NCBI GenBank assembly: GCA_046590195.1 | Contig: JBKJTP010000307.1 | Coordinates: 1-31,960 of the forward strand | Source of the DNA: JBKJTP01 sp046590195 | GTDB lineage: Bacteria; Bacteroidota; Ignavibacteria; Palsa-1295 | Reading direction: 5' to 3' | Length of the DNA: 31,960 bases | Shown: positions 1 to 6,429 of the stretch, piece by piece | Layout of the letters: the number at the start of each line of letters is the position of its first letter | Position numbering within the stretch: the stretch's first letter is position 1 | Notes under the pieces: generated by a model | What the model saw: the letters and a program-made list of their open reading frames with translations, nothing else | What the model was told of the DNA's origin: nothing | Databases searched by the model: none | Program-made: the position numbers and the translations under genes

Positions 1-881
1 GCAAGCTCCTGACCCTGACCACCGAGGACGCCAAGAAGGTCGGCTACCTCGACGCCACGGCGGAGACTCTAGCCGCTGCCCTCCTGGCAGTCGGCATGAC
101 CAATGCAAAAATCGAGAATGCAGAAGAGAACTTTGGCGACAAGCTCGTCCGCTTCCTGACCAATGGCATTATGAGCTCACTGCTGATCATGATCGGCTTG
201 GGCGGCATCTTCTATACGATCAAGACCGGACACTTCGGCAGCATCACGATTATCGCAGTCCTCGCGCTTGTCCTCTTCTTTGGCGGACAGTACATCACCG
301 AGATCGCCCCGACCATCGCTGGGCTTATCTTCCTTGTCGGTATCGGCATGCTCATAGCCGAGATATTCATCCCGTCGTTCGGCTTGCTCGGCATCGGCGG
401 ATTCGCCTGCGTATTCCTCGGGCTCTTCATGGCACTCGCTGGCGACTTCGATACCCTCACACCTGAACGGGTCAGCGCGACGTTCTCCACGCTTGCTGTC
501 GCGATCGTAGGGCTCTTCATCATTGTCGGCATGCTATTCAAGTATGCCCCGACAGCGCCGTGGTTCAAGCGTGTAACGAACCAGGAGTCATCCGGCGACA
601 TGGCCGAGATCGTCGAAGGCCTGCGTCAATTCCTCGGCAAGCAAGGCACAGCGCTTACGCAGTTGCGTCCCGCAGGTACAGTGATGATCGATGGCAAGAA
701 GGTCGATGTCGTCACGACCGGCGAATTCCTCGATCGCGGAGCCGAGGTCGTTGTCGTGAACGTATCAAGCAACCGCGTAATGGTCAAAGGCGCCGGCAGC
801 ATGACCCCAGACGAGCACGAGAAAGCCGCCATCGATTCTTTCGGTGGCCGCTTACCCGGCAACCTGGAGGCGAGGGTTTAA
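1..881 (+). CDS. NfeD-family membrane-bound serine protease, 5' end outside window
   Basis: The frame is open from the first bases, so the gene starts upstream. The first ATG at 96 is internal, because the residues before it (KLLTLTTEDAKKVGYLDA) match the end of the ClpP-like protease domain in long NfeD proteins. After that come about five hydrophobic membrane segments (roughly 170-560), then a C-terminal soluble OB-fold NfeD domain with the pattern LRPAGTVMIDGKKVDVV and GEFLDRGAEVVVV. Long NfeD proteins are membrane proteases that act with stomatin-like partners in membrane quality control (family knowledge). The catalytic Ser-Lys region is outside the window, so activity cannot be judged. 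A DUF2442 gene follows 3 bases after the stop, suggesting one transcript. Confidence 0.88.
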   Translation, partial: KLLTLTTEDAKKVGYLDATAETLAAALLAVGMTNAKIENAEENFGDKLVRFLTNGIMSSLLIMIGLGGIFYTIKTGHFGSITIIAVLALVLFFGGQYITEIAPTIAGLIFLVGIGMLIAEIFIPSFGLLGIGGFACVFLGLFMALAGDFDTLTPERVSATFSTLAVAIVGLFIIVGMLFKYAPTAPWFKRVTNQESSGDMAEIVEGLRQFLGKQGTALTQLRPAGTVMIDGKKVDVVTTGEFLDRGAEVVVVNVSSNRVMVKGAGSMTPDEHEKAAIDSFGGRLPGNLEARV

Positions 882-884
882 GAT

Positions 885-1148
885 ATGCATTCTGTACTAC
901 AAGTAAAATACCTCGGCGACTACCGGTTGGAGTTGTTGTTCTCAGATGGATTACTCGGAGAGATCGATCTTCGGTCTGAGCTACAAGGCCCAATGTTCGA
1001 GCCACTTAAGGACATTGACCTCTTTAAGCAGGTTCGAGCAGATCGCGAACTCAGCACGATCGTCTGGCCGAACGGTGCCGACCTCGCGCCCGAGTACTTG
1101 TACGAGAAAACTCTGGCCTCGAAAAACTCAGTTAAGCGCGCAGCTTAA
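885..1148 (+). CDS. DUF2442-domain small protein
   Basis: This 87-residue protein has the DUF2442 pattern: an N-terminal stretch with YRLELLFSDGLLGEIDL, a middle FEPLKD..LFKQVRAD, and a C-terminal VWPNGADLAPEYLYE. DUF2442 proteins are small, of unknown function, and are often found next to DUF4160 proteins in toxin-antitoxin-like pairs. No DUF4160 partner is visible here. The ATG lies 3 bases after the NfeD stop and is preceded by a purine-rich GGAGGCGAGGG near 866, a good ribosome binding site inside the upstream gene. It is probably co-transcribed with nfeD. A role in antitoxin function is only a guess. Confidence 0.8.
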   Translation: MHSVLQVKYLGDYRLELLFSDGLLGEIDLRSELQGPMFEPLKDIDLFKQVRADRELSTIVWPNGADLAPEYLYEKTLASKNSVKRAA

Positions 1149-1157
1149 GCCCTCTAC

Positions 1158-1176
1158 CCTGACTCTGCACTTTGCA
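1158..1176. terminator. Possible weak bidirectional terminator
   Basis: A short hairpin, TCTGCA-CTT-TGCAGA, lies in the gap between the DUF2442 gene and the convergent lipoprotein gene. The stem has 6 base pairs and no clear T tract follows it, so it is only a weak candidate. Confidence 0.25.
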
Positions 1177-1212
1177 GAACCTTAAGCGGTGCAAGGTGCA
1201 ACGTCCCGTCTG

Positions 1213-1938
1213 CTAACGGATCGTGGTCAGAAACACGGGGTTGCGTGGATCGGTGACGTCGAACTGGTGGATCTCGCTTCCACTCGTTACGATCAACTTA
1301 TTCTCCGCAACACAAATGTGTCTCGCGTTCGGCAAGGCAATGGTCTTTACAAGTGAAGGATATCCTGGTTGTTTTAGATCGATCACCTTTAGCTTCTTTT
1401 CATCAGATACATACGCAACATCACCTTGAAGCGCAACGACTCGCGGATCACTAAGATCGAGACTACCCACAGCTAGCGGGTTGCCATCCATCTTGAAAAT
1501 CTCGAGATTCGTTACGGAATCACCTTGCGAGCCAGCGATCTTGCCAGCGAGCACGAGGTAGGTGTCATTCACCGCTGCGATATAACTTCGATGCCACCGA
1601 GACTGGATCACCGATTGTAGCCGCTTCGCGCTATTTTCGCTTACAGTATAGAGATGGGGATAGATAAACAGGTGCTTCCCGAATGACGATAGAGTGTCGG
1701 GCAAGTAGCTTGACGAATCAAATGCCAATGCTACCGGCGACGTTAGTCCTTTCGCTTCGATCGAAGATGCTCCGCGAGAATAGCTTGAGGAGTAGGGTAC
1801 GAAGAATAATACTTCGTCGTTCGATTCGGTGAATCGAAACGAGCTCAGTCCGCTCGGACTTGGAAGCGGCGCAAGGACTGACTTTTCGCAAGCCATGAGA
1901 CCCACCAACAATAGAAGAGTCAGCACCTTCCTCTTCAT
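1213..1938 (-). CDS. LVIVD-repeat-like lipoprotein (second of a pair)
   Basis: A 241-residue protein with a lipoprotein signal: KRK, a Leu-rich core and the lipobox LMAC with Cys17. The C-terminal part holds beta-propeller-like strands of the LVIVD type (KVIDLKQPGYPSLVKTI, IHQFDVTDPRNPVFLTTI). LVIVD proteins are predicted surface-exposed propellers of unknown ligand. I chose ATG 1938, which overlaps the upstream stop as TGATG and has a purine run AAAGGGGGG at a suitable distance. A GTG at 1941 is an alternative. The overlap implies translational coupling to the lipoprotein upstream. The function is unknown; the lipoprotein call is firm and the repeat call moderate. Confidence 0.8.
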   Translation of the reverse strand: MKRKVLTLLLLVGLMACEKSVLAPLPSPSGLSSFRFTESNDEVLFFVPYSSSYSRGASSIEAKGLTSPVALAFDSSSYLPDTLSSFGKHLFIYPHLYTVSENSAKRLQSVIQSRWHRSYIAAVNDTYLVLAGKIAGSQGDSVTNLEIFKMDGNPLAVGSLDLSDPRVVALQGDVAYVSDEKKLKVIDLKQPGYPSLVKTIALPNARHICVAENKLIVTSGSEIHQFDVTDPRNPVFLTTIR

Positions 1939-2432
1939 CACATCATCCCCCCTTTCTGTCTCACAACAGTATCACGATACCCCACTATCAAAGTATCGCT
2001 GCTATTGCTCCAGTAGCTTGGATTGTAAGGTGACGGCGGAGGCATCAAGAGTCCTTGAGCTCGGGCCTGCAGTCTAGGAGTTAAAGGGTTTGAGAGTTCA
2101 AAGCTAAGAATGTCGCAGGAGTTGTCAGTGATCAATCTGCCATCAATGATCGCAATGTGCCAGATTCCTGGCACACGAATAAAGCCTGTCTTGACGGGCG
2201 CCGATGGATTTGAATTGTCGACAACGTGAATGCCTTCATAGTGCTCAGCAATGTAGATAGCATGCTTGTAAACTGCCGTAGCACCTACGGCCTTCAGCGG
2301 GCGTGAAGCTTCGAGCTTAACGGAAGCCTCGACATCACTCCGGGACATGAGGACCGGCGCCGATTGTAACTCATCATAATCGCCGCAGGCACTAGCACCT
2401 AGGGCAAATACTAGCATGAATAGATATCGCAT
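1938..2432 (-). CDS. LVIVD-repeat-like lipoprotein (first of a pair)
   Basis: A 164-residue lipoprotein starting at ATG 2432. A TTG 12 bases upstream is possible, but the signal peptide begins properly at MRYLFM. The lipobox is SAC with Cys16, followed by GDYDELQ. Residues after about 50 show LVIVD propeller strands: YIAEHYEGIHVVDNSNPSAPV and ILSFELSNPLTPRLQ. Related single-chain LVIVD lipoproteins of this group are about 400 residues (recalled, not searched), so this protein supplies only a few blades and ends early. The next gene overlaps its stop and carries more blades, so the two may act together or derive from a longer ancestor. It lies downstream of the rplL terminator. Confidence 0.8.
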   Translation of the reverse strand: MRYLFMLVFALGASACGDYDELQSAPVLMSRSDVEASVKLEASRPLKAVGATAVYKHAIYIAEHYEGIHVVDNSNPSAPVKTGFIRVPGIWHIAIIDGRLITDNSCDILSFELSNPLTPRLQARAQGLLMPPPSPYNPSYWSNSSDTLIVGYRDTVVRQKGGMM

Positions 2433-2498
2433 GTCTCTTAACAACTCTCTTCGTCAGGAGTTACAGTACCACTTCTGTTGCGAACATTTTTTAAACGC

Positions 2499-2527
2499 AA
2501 AAGGCCCCTGCGTCGCAGAGGCCTTTT
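2499..2527 (-). terminator. Rho-independent terminator of rplJL
   Basis: The two 14-base arms pair with one mismatch around a single central base (AAAAGGCCCCTGCG / CGCAGAGGCCTTTT). Read on the minus strand the hairpin lies about 35 bases after the rplL stop and is followed by TTTTGCGTTT. Confidence 0.85.
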
Positions 2528-2559
2528 GATAAGCGTTGAGCTTAAAAGATAAACTCAAA

Positions 2560-2940
2560 TTACTTGAGCTCGACCTTTGCGCCAGCCTCTTCAAGCTTTT
2601 TCTTGAGAGCCTCTGCGTCTGCCTTAGGAGCTGCCTCCTTAACGACCTTCGGTGCGCCATCAACGAGATCCTTAGCTTCCTTCAAGCCAAGACCTGTTGC
2701 CTCGCGAACTGCCTTGATGACGTTGATCTTCGAAGCACCGCCATCGAGGAGTACTACGTCGAACTCGGTCTTCTCTTCAACTGCAGGTGCGCCTGCACCA
2801 GCTGCTGGCATCATGCCGCCCATCATCATTGGGGCTGCTGCTGTTACACCAAACTTCTCTTCGAGAGCTGTCTTGAGCTCAGATGCCTCACCAAGTGTGA
2901 GTGCTGAGATCTGCTCTACAATTGCATTGATATCTGCCAT
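2560..2940 (-). CDS. rplL: 50S ribosomal protein L7/L12
   Basis: This 126-residue protein is the ribosomal stalk protein L7/L12, which recruits and activates translation GTPases. Residues 1-33 are the dimerisation domain (IVEQISALTLGEASELKTALEEKFGV). Residues 34-53 form a flexible hinge, here rich in Met and Gly (PMMMGGMM) rather than the usual Ala/Val. Residues 56-126 are the C-terminal factor-binding domain, with EKTEFDVVLLDGG and VREATGLGLKEAKDLVDGAP. It follows rplJ after a 162-base gap, long for this pair, which holds a REP-like hairpin. A terminator follows directly, so rpoB is not downstream, unlike in most bacteria. Confidence 0.98.
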   Translation of the reverse strand: MADINAIVEQISALTLGEASELKTALEEKFGVTAAAPMMMGGMMPAAGAGAPAVEEKTEFDVVLLDGGASKINVIKAVREATGLGLKEAKDLVDGAPKVVKEAAPKADAEALKKKLEEAGAKVELK

Positions 2941-3071
2941 TGTCGTATGTAATTATATAGTTTCGAAACGTTGCTTGCTCAACTCTACGATCACTCGTAT
3001 AGCGAGCACTTAATAGAAATCCCAGTCGCTTAGACTGTCTTCAGTGTCTTCGGCATTGCTACCATGATAAA

Positions 3072-3094
3072 CGCTGGCTAAAGCCTGCGCCTAC
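3072..3094 (-). repeat. REP-like hairpin in the rplJ-rplL gap
   Basis: On the minus strand this reads GTAGGCGCAGGCTTTAGCC followed by AGCG. CGCAGGC pairs with GCCAGCG around a TTTA loop with one A-A mismatch. The core GGCTTTAGCC is also present at 4060-4069, and a related GCTTTAGC core at 26851-26858. This suggests a dispersed palindromic repeat family. Confidence 0.5.
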
Positions 3095-3102
3095 CAGATA
3101 CA

Positions 3103-3633
3103 TCAAGCTTCGCCCTTCTTCTTTTCGATGGCGTCGATGACGTACACAAGATCACGCTGGAGGGCACCCAGGACACCGGCCAAGCCGGCGATCGGAGCAG
3201 CGATGCTGCCAACGATCGATGCCATGAGGTCCTGACGGCTCGGCAAGGCTGCGATCATCTTGAGTGCGCTACCTGGATAGATAACACCTTCGAGCGATGC
3301 AGACTTCAGAGCAGGCTTATCTTGGTTCTTATCAGCGAAATCCTTGATAATACGAGCCGGTGCAACCGGATCGTCAAAGCCGAACGCAATACCCGTTTGT
3401 CCGATGAGGGACTTCTCGAGTTCTGGCGTCAGCTTGCCTTGCTCACGAAGAGCTATCTTGATCAGCGTGTTCTTGGCAACCTTGTACTGCAATCCGGCCT
3501 TGCGCAATTCCTGGCGGAGCTTTGTTGCCTGCTCCGCATTCATTGCTGCAAAATCCGTGAAGTACAGACCAGATGCCTGGCTGATGACTTCCGTAAGTTC
3601 AGCAACGACCTGCGTTTTTTCTTCGCGTGTCAT
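3103..3633 (-). CDS. rplJ: 50S ribosomal protein L10
   Basis: At 176 residues this is the normal size for L10, which anchors L7/L12 dimers to the ribosome and usually represses its own mRNA. The N-terminus MTREEKTQVVAELTEVI and the segment YFTDFAAMNAEQATKLRQEL followed by VAKNTLIKIAL are typical of the RNA-binding domain. The C-terminal helix (about 130-170) carries the L7/L12 binding segment. rplL lies 162 bases downstream. There is no rplA or rplK upstream; instead there is a folded leader of about 235 bases and then a divergent TIR gene. The unit is therefore cut out of the usual rplKAJL-rpoBC cluster. Confidence 0.98.
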   Translation of the reverse strand: MTREEKTQVVAELTEVISQASGLYFTDFAAMNAEQATKLRQELRKAGLQYKVAKNTLIKIALREQGKLTPELEKSLIGQTGIAFGFDDPVAPARIIKDFADKNQDKPALKSASLEGVIYPGSALKMIAALPSRQDLMASIVGSIAAPIAGLAGVLGALQRDLVYVIDAIEKKKGEA

Positions 3634-3636
3634 TGT

Positions 3637-3872
3637 CGGTTACGTAATTAACTAAGTGGAGGTGGCTTGTCCCTTACTTCACAGTAATGGATTTGCCTAC
3701 ACACGCGGGTTCGACGCTCTCTCGAGCACTCTTGCCATCGCCGTTGCCAGCGGTATCAAGAGGTTTGATCCTACGCGGGGTAGTAGCGTTGCCAGATCAG
3801 GGGTTGAAGCTCCCTGAGGTGGCCGTTTCGTGATGCAGAGAGAGTCGTAATGCTCATCTCCTTTACACACGA
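3637..3872 (-). promoter_or_regulatory. Structured rplJL 5' leader, candidate L10 autoregulatory element
   Basis: On the minus strand the region upstream of rplJ folds into several hairpins. At 3729-3762 CTCTTG pairs with CAAGAG and encloses CGCTG-GCAA-CGGCG, a stem with a GNRA tetraloop. At 3797-3817 TCAGGG pairs with CCCTGA, extended outward by GCCA/TGGC across a small internal loop. A shorter CTA/TAG hairpin lies between them near 3770. L10 leaders that bind L10-(L12)4 are known from many bacteria at exactly this place. I could not match the Rfam L10 consensus by eye, so the structure is seen but the L10-binding role is inferred. Confidence 0.55.
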
Positions 3873-3877
3873 CAGGC

Positions 3878-3907
3878 TCTATATCTTATCGAACCTAAGT
3901 CCTTCAA
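3878..3907 (-). promoter_or_regulatory. Possible promoter of rplJL
   Basis: On the minus strand TTGAAG (3902-3907) and TATAGA (3878-3883) are separated by 18 bases. Transcription would start near 3870 and give a leader of about 235 bases. The match is moderate, four of six bases in each box. Confidence 0.4.
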
Positions 3908-4395
3908 TTCTTTAGAGTTGCCGCCACGAATGATCGCTCATTCGCTGTTCGCGTCACATGGACTATGCCCTGAGAACTTCCCATAGACACGCCCTTCTAC
4001 CTTTGAAATGCGAGCCGATAACGCGGGTTTGGGGTTTCGGGTTCTAATAATGTGGCGCTGGCTTTAGCCGGCAAGCCAGGAATGCTCGGAAGCGCTGAGT
4101 GGACTGAGGACACTCCCCCGAATTCTTAATTCTAATTTTCCCCGCCCCCTCTCATCTTCGACACCACTTAAGTCCTTATAAATCAACGACCCACTTCCCA
4201 CAGCCTGACCAGCCGTCATTTAGAGTCTGCTGCGGCGGATGAGAACTCTGCCGGGGTCGAGCACCAATTCACACACACACACTAAGGCCTGAATGCGATG
4301 ATACGACACTTTGCTACCCCGGAAGGTAACAGGATGCTGAAATCTGAGGCATCCTTGGTCAACTCCGCATCGTCCTAATCGCTCAAATTTCACTC
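3908..4395. other. Non-coding region between rplJ and the TIR gene
   Basis: I see no convincing gene in this stretch. It contains the REP-like hairpin at 4051-4080, a C-rich stretch near 4138-4152 and a short (AC)n run near 4272-4281. Divergent promoters for rplJ and the TIR gene sit at its two ends. No tRNA fold was found. Confidence 0.5.
4051..4080 (+). repeat. REP-like hairpin upstream of the TIR gene
   Basis: The core GCTGGC-TTTA-GCCGGC (4057-4072) folds with one G-U pair. A second pairing, CTGGCTT with AAGCCAG, spans 4058-4079. It shares GGCTTTAGCC with the hairpin at 3072-3094, about 1 kb away in the opposite orientation. Confidence 0.5.
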
Positions 4396-4421
4396 TTGTC
4401 GTGAATCTGGTAGTATATTTG
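4396..4421 (+). promoter_or_regulatory. TAnnTTTG-type promoter of the TIR gene
   Basis: TATATTTG at 4414-4421 matches the Bacteroidota -7 consensus TAnnTTTG. TTG at 4396-4398 could be the -33 element, though the 15-base spacer is short. Transcription from here would begin near 4428, after the GTG at 4401, and so favours ATG 4473 as the start codon. Confidence 0.45.
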
Positions 4422-4472
4422 GGAGGGGCCGGCCTTTCCTCCGACACATCCAATTGCTCCGTCCTCGATCCC

Positions 4473-6191
4473 ATGTCTGACGTCTTTATCTCTTACTCCC
4501 GCAAGGATGCGGAGCAAGCGCTGCAGTTGAGCGAGTTGCTCGCTTCGGCAGGGTTATCCGTATGGCTGGACAATCAGTCGCTCACTCCGGCAACTAGCTG
4601 GTCGCGCGAGATCGTCCAGGCGATCAACGAGTGCAGGGTCATGATCGTCCTTCTTTCTGCGGCCTCCACCCAATCGCACAATGTGATCAAGGAGGTCTCG
4701 CTTGCATCCGAGAAACGGAAGAAGATCTTGCCGCTGGAGCTTGAGCCGATCACATTGCCTGAGGACCTTGAGTATCAACTCGCGGGCATTCAGCGATCAT
4801 CGATGTCGAACATTGATGCGATCCTGCGAGCGCTCGGCAAACTGGGTCTCGAAGCCACCGGTGCGCCGGTTGCGCCTGTCATCGCCAAAGAGATCGACAG
4901 TCGGAAGTCGCTGATGATCCTTCCATTCGAAGATCTTTCGCCAACGCGCGACAATGAGTGGTTCGCTGATGGTATCGCAAGTGAGTTGATCGCGGCATTC
5001 TCGAGTGTCAAATCGCTACGACTTATTGATTGGAATACTTCAAAGATGGTGAAGGAGCGACGCATCAGAACCATCGATCTCGCCCACGAACTTAATGTAC
5101 GATATTTCCTGGAAGGGTCTGTCCGCAAGTTCGGAGATCAGCTGAAGATCACCGCAACTCTACTCGATATCAATGAAGGCGAGTATCTCTGGCAGTTCAG
5201 CGAAAAGGGTACGATGCAGGAGATCTTCGAACTGCAGGAAGCAGTTGCCGAGAAGGTAGTCAAAGGATTAAAACTGCACCTGACGAAGGAAGAGAAGTCA
5301 AGGCTTGAAGATCGGGGAACAGAGAATGTCGAGGCATACGGGCTCTATATGAAAGCAAAACAGTATGCAGATCGACACACAAGAGACGACTTCATGCGCT
5401 CGATCTCTCTCTATAAGGCTGCCATAACCCTGGACCCTAGATACACTAATGTATACGTCAGTGCGGCAGCCACGCTTGCAGCTCTTTACCAGGTGTATGA
5501 CCGAAATCTCGACCATTTAGAGGTAGCGGAGTCTATGAGCTTTCGCGCCAAAGAATTAAATCCTGACCTACCTGAACTGTATAACGCTATGAGCCTTATC
5601 CAGCGGCTGCGAGGAAACTTGAAGGCAGCTGAAGAATACGAGATCGAACATGTCCGAAGGGCTCCAGACAATTCTGGGAGTCACTTTGCTCTTGGCTCCT
5701 TTTACAGTCACACGGGCTCATTCGATAGAGCTATCTCGTGTTATGAACGCGCGCTGGAGATCAGACCTGACAGTCTCTTAGCATATTGGAACCTCCTGGT
5801 AGCCTGCGATCGATCGGGTGAGCATGCGAAGATTCGAGATGTGGCTGAGCGGGCCATTCCACACCTTGAGAAACATCTTAGGCTGAATCCAGATGACGAG
5901 ATGAAACAGGTATACTATGCTAATGCCTTATATTATGCAGGAAAGCAGGAACAGGCTCGCTCCCATCTCCAAACCCTCGATTGGATTAAGGACAGTGGCT
6001 CCTTATACAATCTTGCGTGCCTTGCCATCACACTTGGCAATCACTCAAACGCAATTCAATTGCTTGAGCGATCGCTTGCGCCAGGGTTCGCCATCGATTT
6101 GATCCGCGAGGACCCCGACCTTGATCCGCTGCGAGAGATGCCGGAGTTCATCGAGCTCGTGAAGCGATGGGAAGAGAAGGCAAAAAAATAA
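4473..6191 (+). CDS. TIR domain / TolB-like (FlgO-CadC type) domain / TPR protein
   Basis: A 572-residue cytosolic protein from ATG 4473. Residues 3-108 are a TIR domain: FISYSRKD, VWLDNQSLTPATSW, and MIVLLSAASTQSHNVIKEV. Glu74 sits where NAD-cleaving TIR domains have their catalytic Glu. Residues 145-270 match the TolB-like region seen before TPRs in CadC- and adenylate-cyclase-associated proteins (SLMILPFEDLSP, EWFADGIASELI, YFLEGSVRKFGDQLKITATL, LWQFSEKG). Residues 285-535 hold several TPR units (SHFALGSFYSHTGSFDRAISCYERALEI in two pieces). There is no signal peptide or membrane segment. TIR domains may signal or deplete NAD in phage defence, but they also serve as simple protein adaptors. 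I cannot tell which applies here. It has its own promoter. Confidence 0.9.
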   Translation: MSDVFISYSRKDAEQALQLSELLASAGLSVWLDNQSLTPATSWSREIVQAINECRVMIVLLSAASTQSHNVIKEVSLASEKRKKILPLELEPITLPEDLEYQLAGIQRSSMSNIDAILRALGKLGLEATGAPVAPVIAKEIDSRKSLMILPFEDLSPTRDNEWFADGIASELIAAFSSVKSLRLIDWNTSKMVKERRIRTIDLAHELNVRYFLEGSVRKFGDQLKITATLLDINEGEYLWQFSEKGTMQEIFELQEAVAEKVVKGLKLHLTKEEKSRLEDRGTENVEAYGLYMKAKQYADRHTRDDFMRSISLYKAAITLDPRYTNVYVSAAATLAALYQVYDRNLDHLEVAESMSFRAKELNPDLPELYNAMSLIQRLRGNLKAAEEYEIEHVRRAPDNSGSHFALGSFYSHTGSFDRAISCYERALEIRPDSLLAYWNLLVACDRSGEHAKIRDVAERAIPHLEKHLRLNPDDEMKQVYYANALYYAGKQEQARSHLQTLDWIKDSGSLYNLACLAITLGNHSNAIQLLERSLAPGFAIDLIREDPDLDPLREMPEFIELVKRWEEKAKK

Positions 6192-6217
6192 CCCCAGCCG
6201 CTATTGCAACCGGGGTA
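6191..6217. terminator. Weak hairpin after the TIR gene
   Basis: ACCCC and GGGGT form a 5-base-pair stem with a long loop directly after the stop codon. There is no T tract on the plus strand. On the minus strand a T-rich tract follows, where no gene needs ending. Weak candidate only. Confidence 0.3.
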
Positions 6218-6236
6218 AACAAATAGAGCTCCGCAG

Positions 6237-6281
6237 GATCGGTGACGATCTAGACTGTAACGGTCTGGGTCGGTGACGATC
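6237..6281 (+). repeat. Direct repeat TCGGTGACGATC
   Basis: The 12-mer TCGGTGACGATC occurs at 6239-6250 and again at 6270-6281. The first copy lies in GATCG-GTGA-CGATC, a small hairpin with a GNRA loop. It lies in the 238-base gap between the TIR gene and the next plus-strand gene. Possible regulator binding sites; the function is unknown. Confidence 0.4.
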
Positions 6282-6429
6282 CGATCCGGGCGATCCTTTC
6301 GGATCTGAGCGAGCGGAGTCTCAAAGAACTTTATCACAAATCTCGCACCAATTACTGGACTTTACTCGGTTGTAACGGGCCTGGTCTGGACTGTTTCTTG
6401 CTGAGCGTTGCTGCATTCATTCTCACCAT

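Noticed and set aside
3700..3720. GGGTTCGAC resembling a tRNA T-arm
   Set aside because: The flanking bases do not pair as a T stem, and no acceptor or anticodon arm could be found.
3773..3857. A 28-codon minus-strand frame in the rplJ leader that follows AAAGGAG
   Set aside because: The AAAGGAG touches the ATG with no spacer, so it cannot act as its ribosome binding site, and the frame overlaps the stable hairpins.
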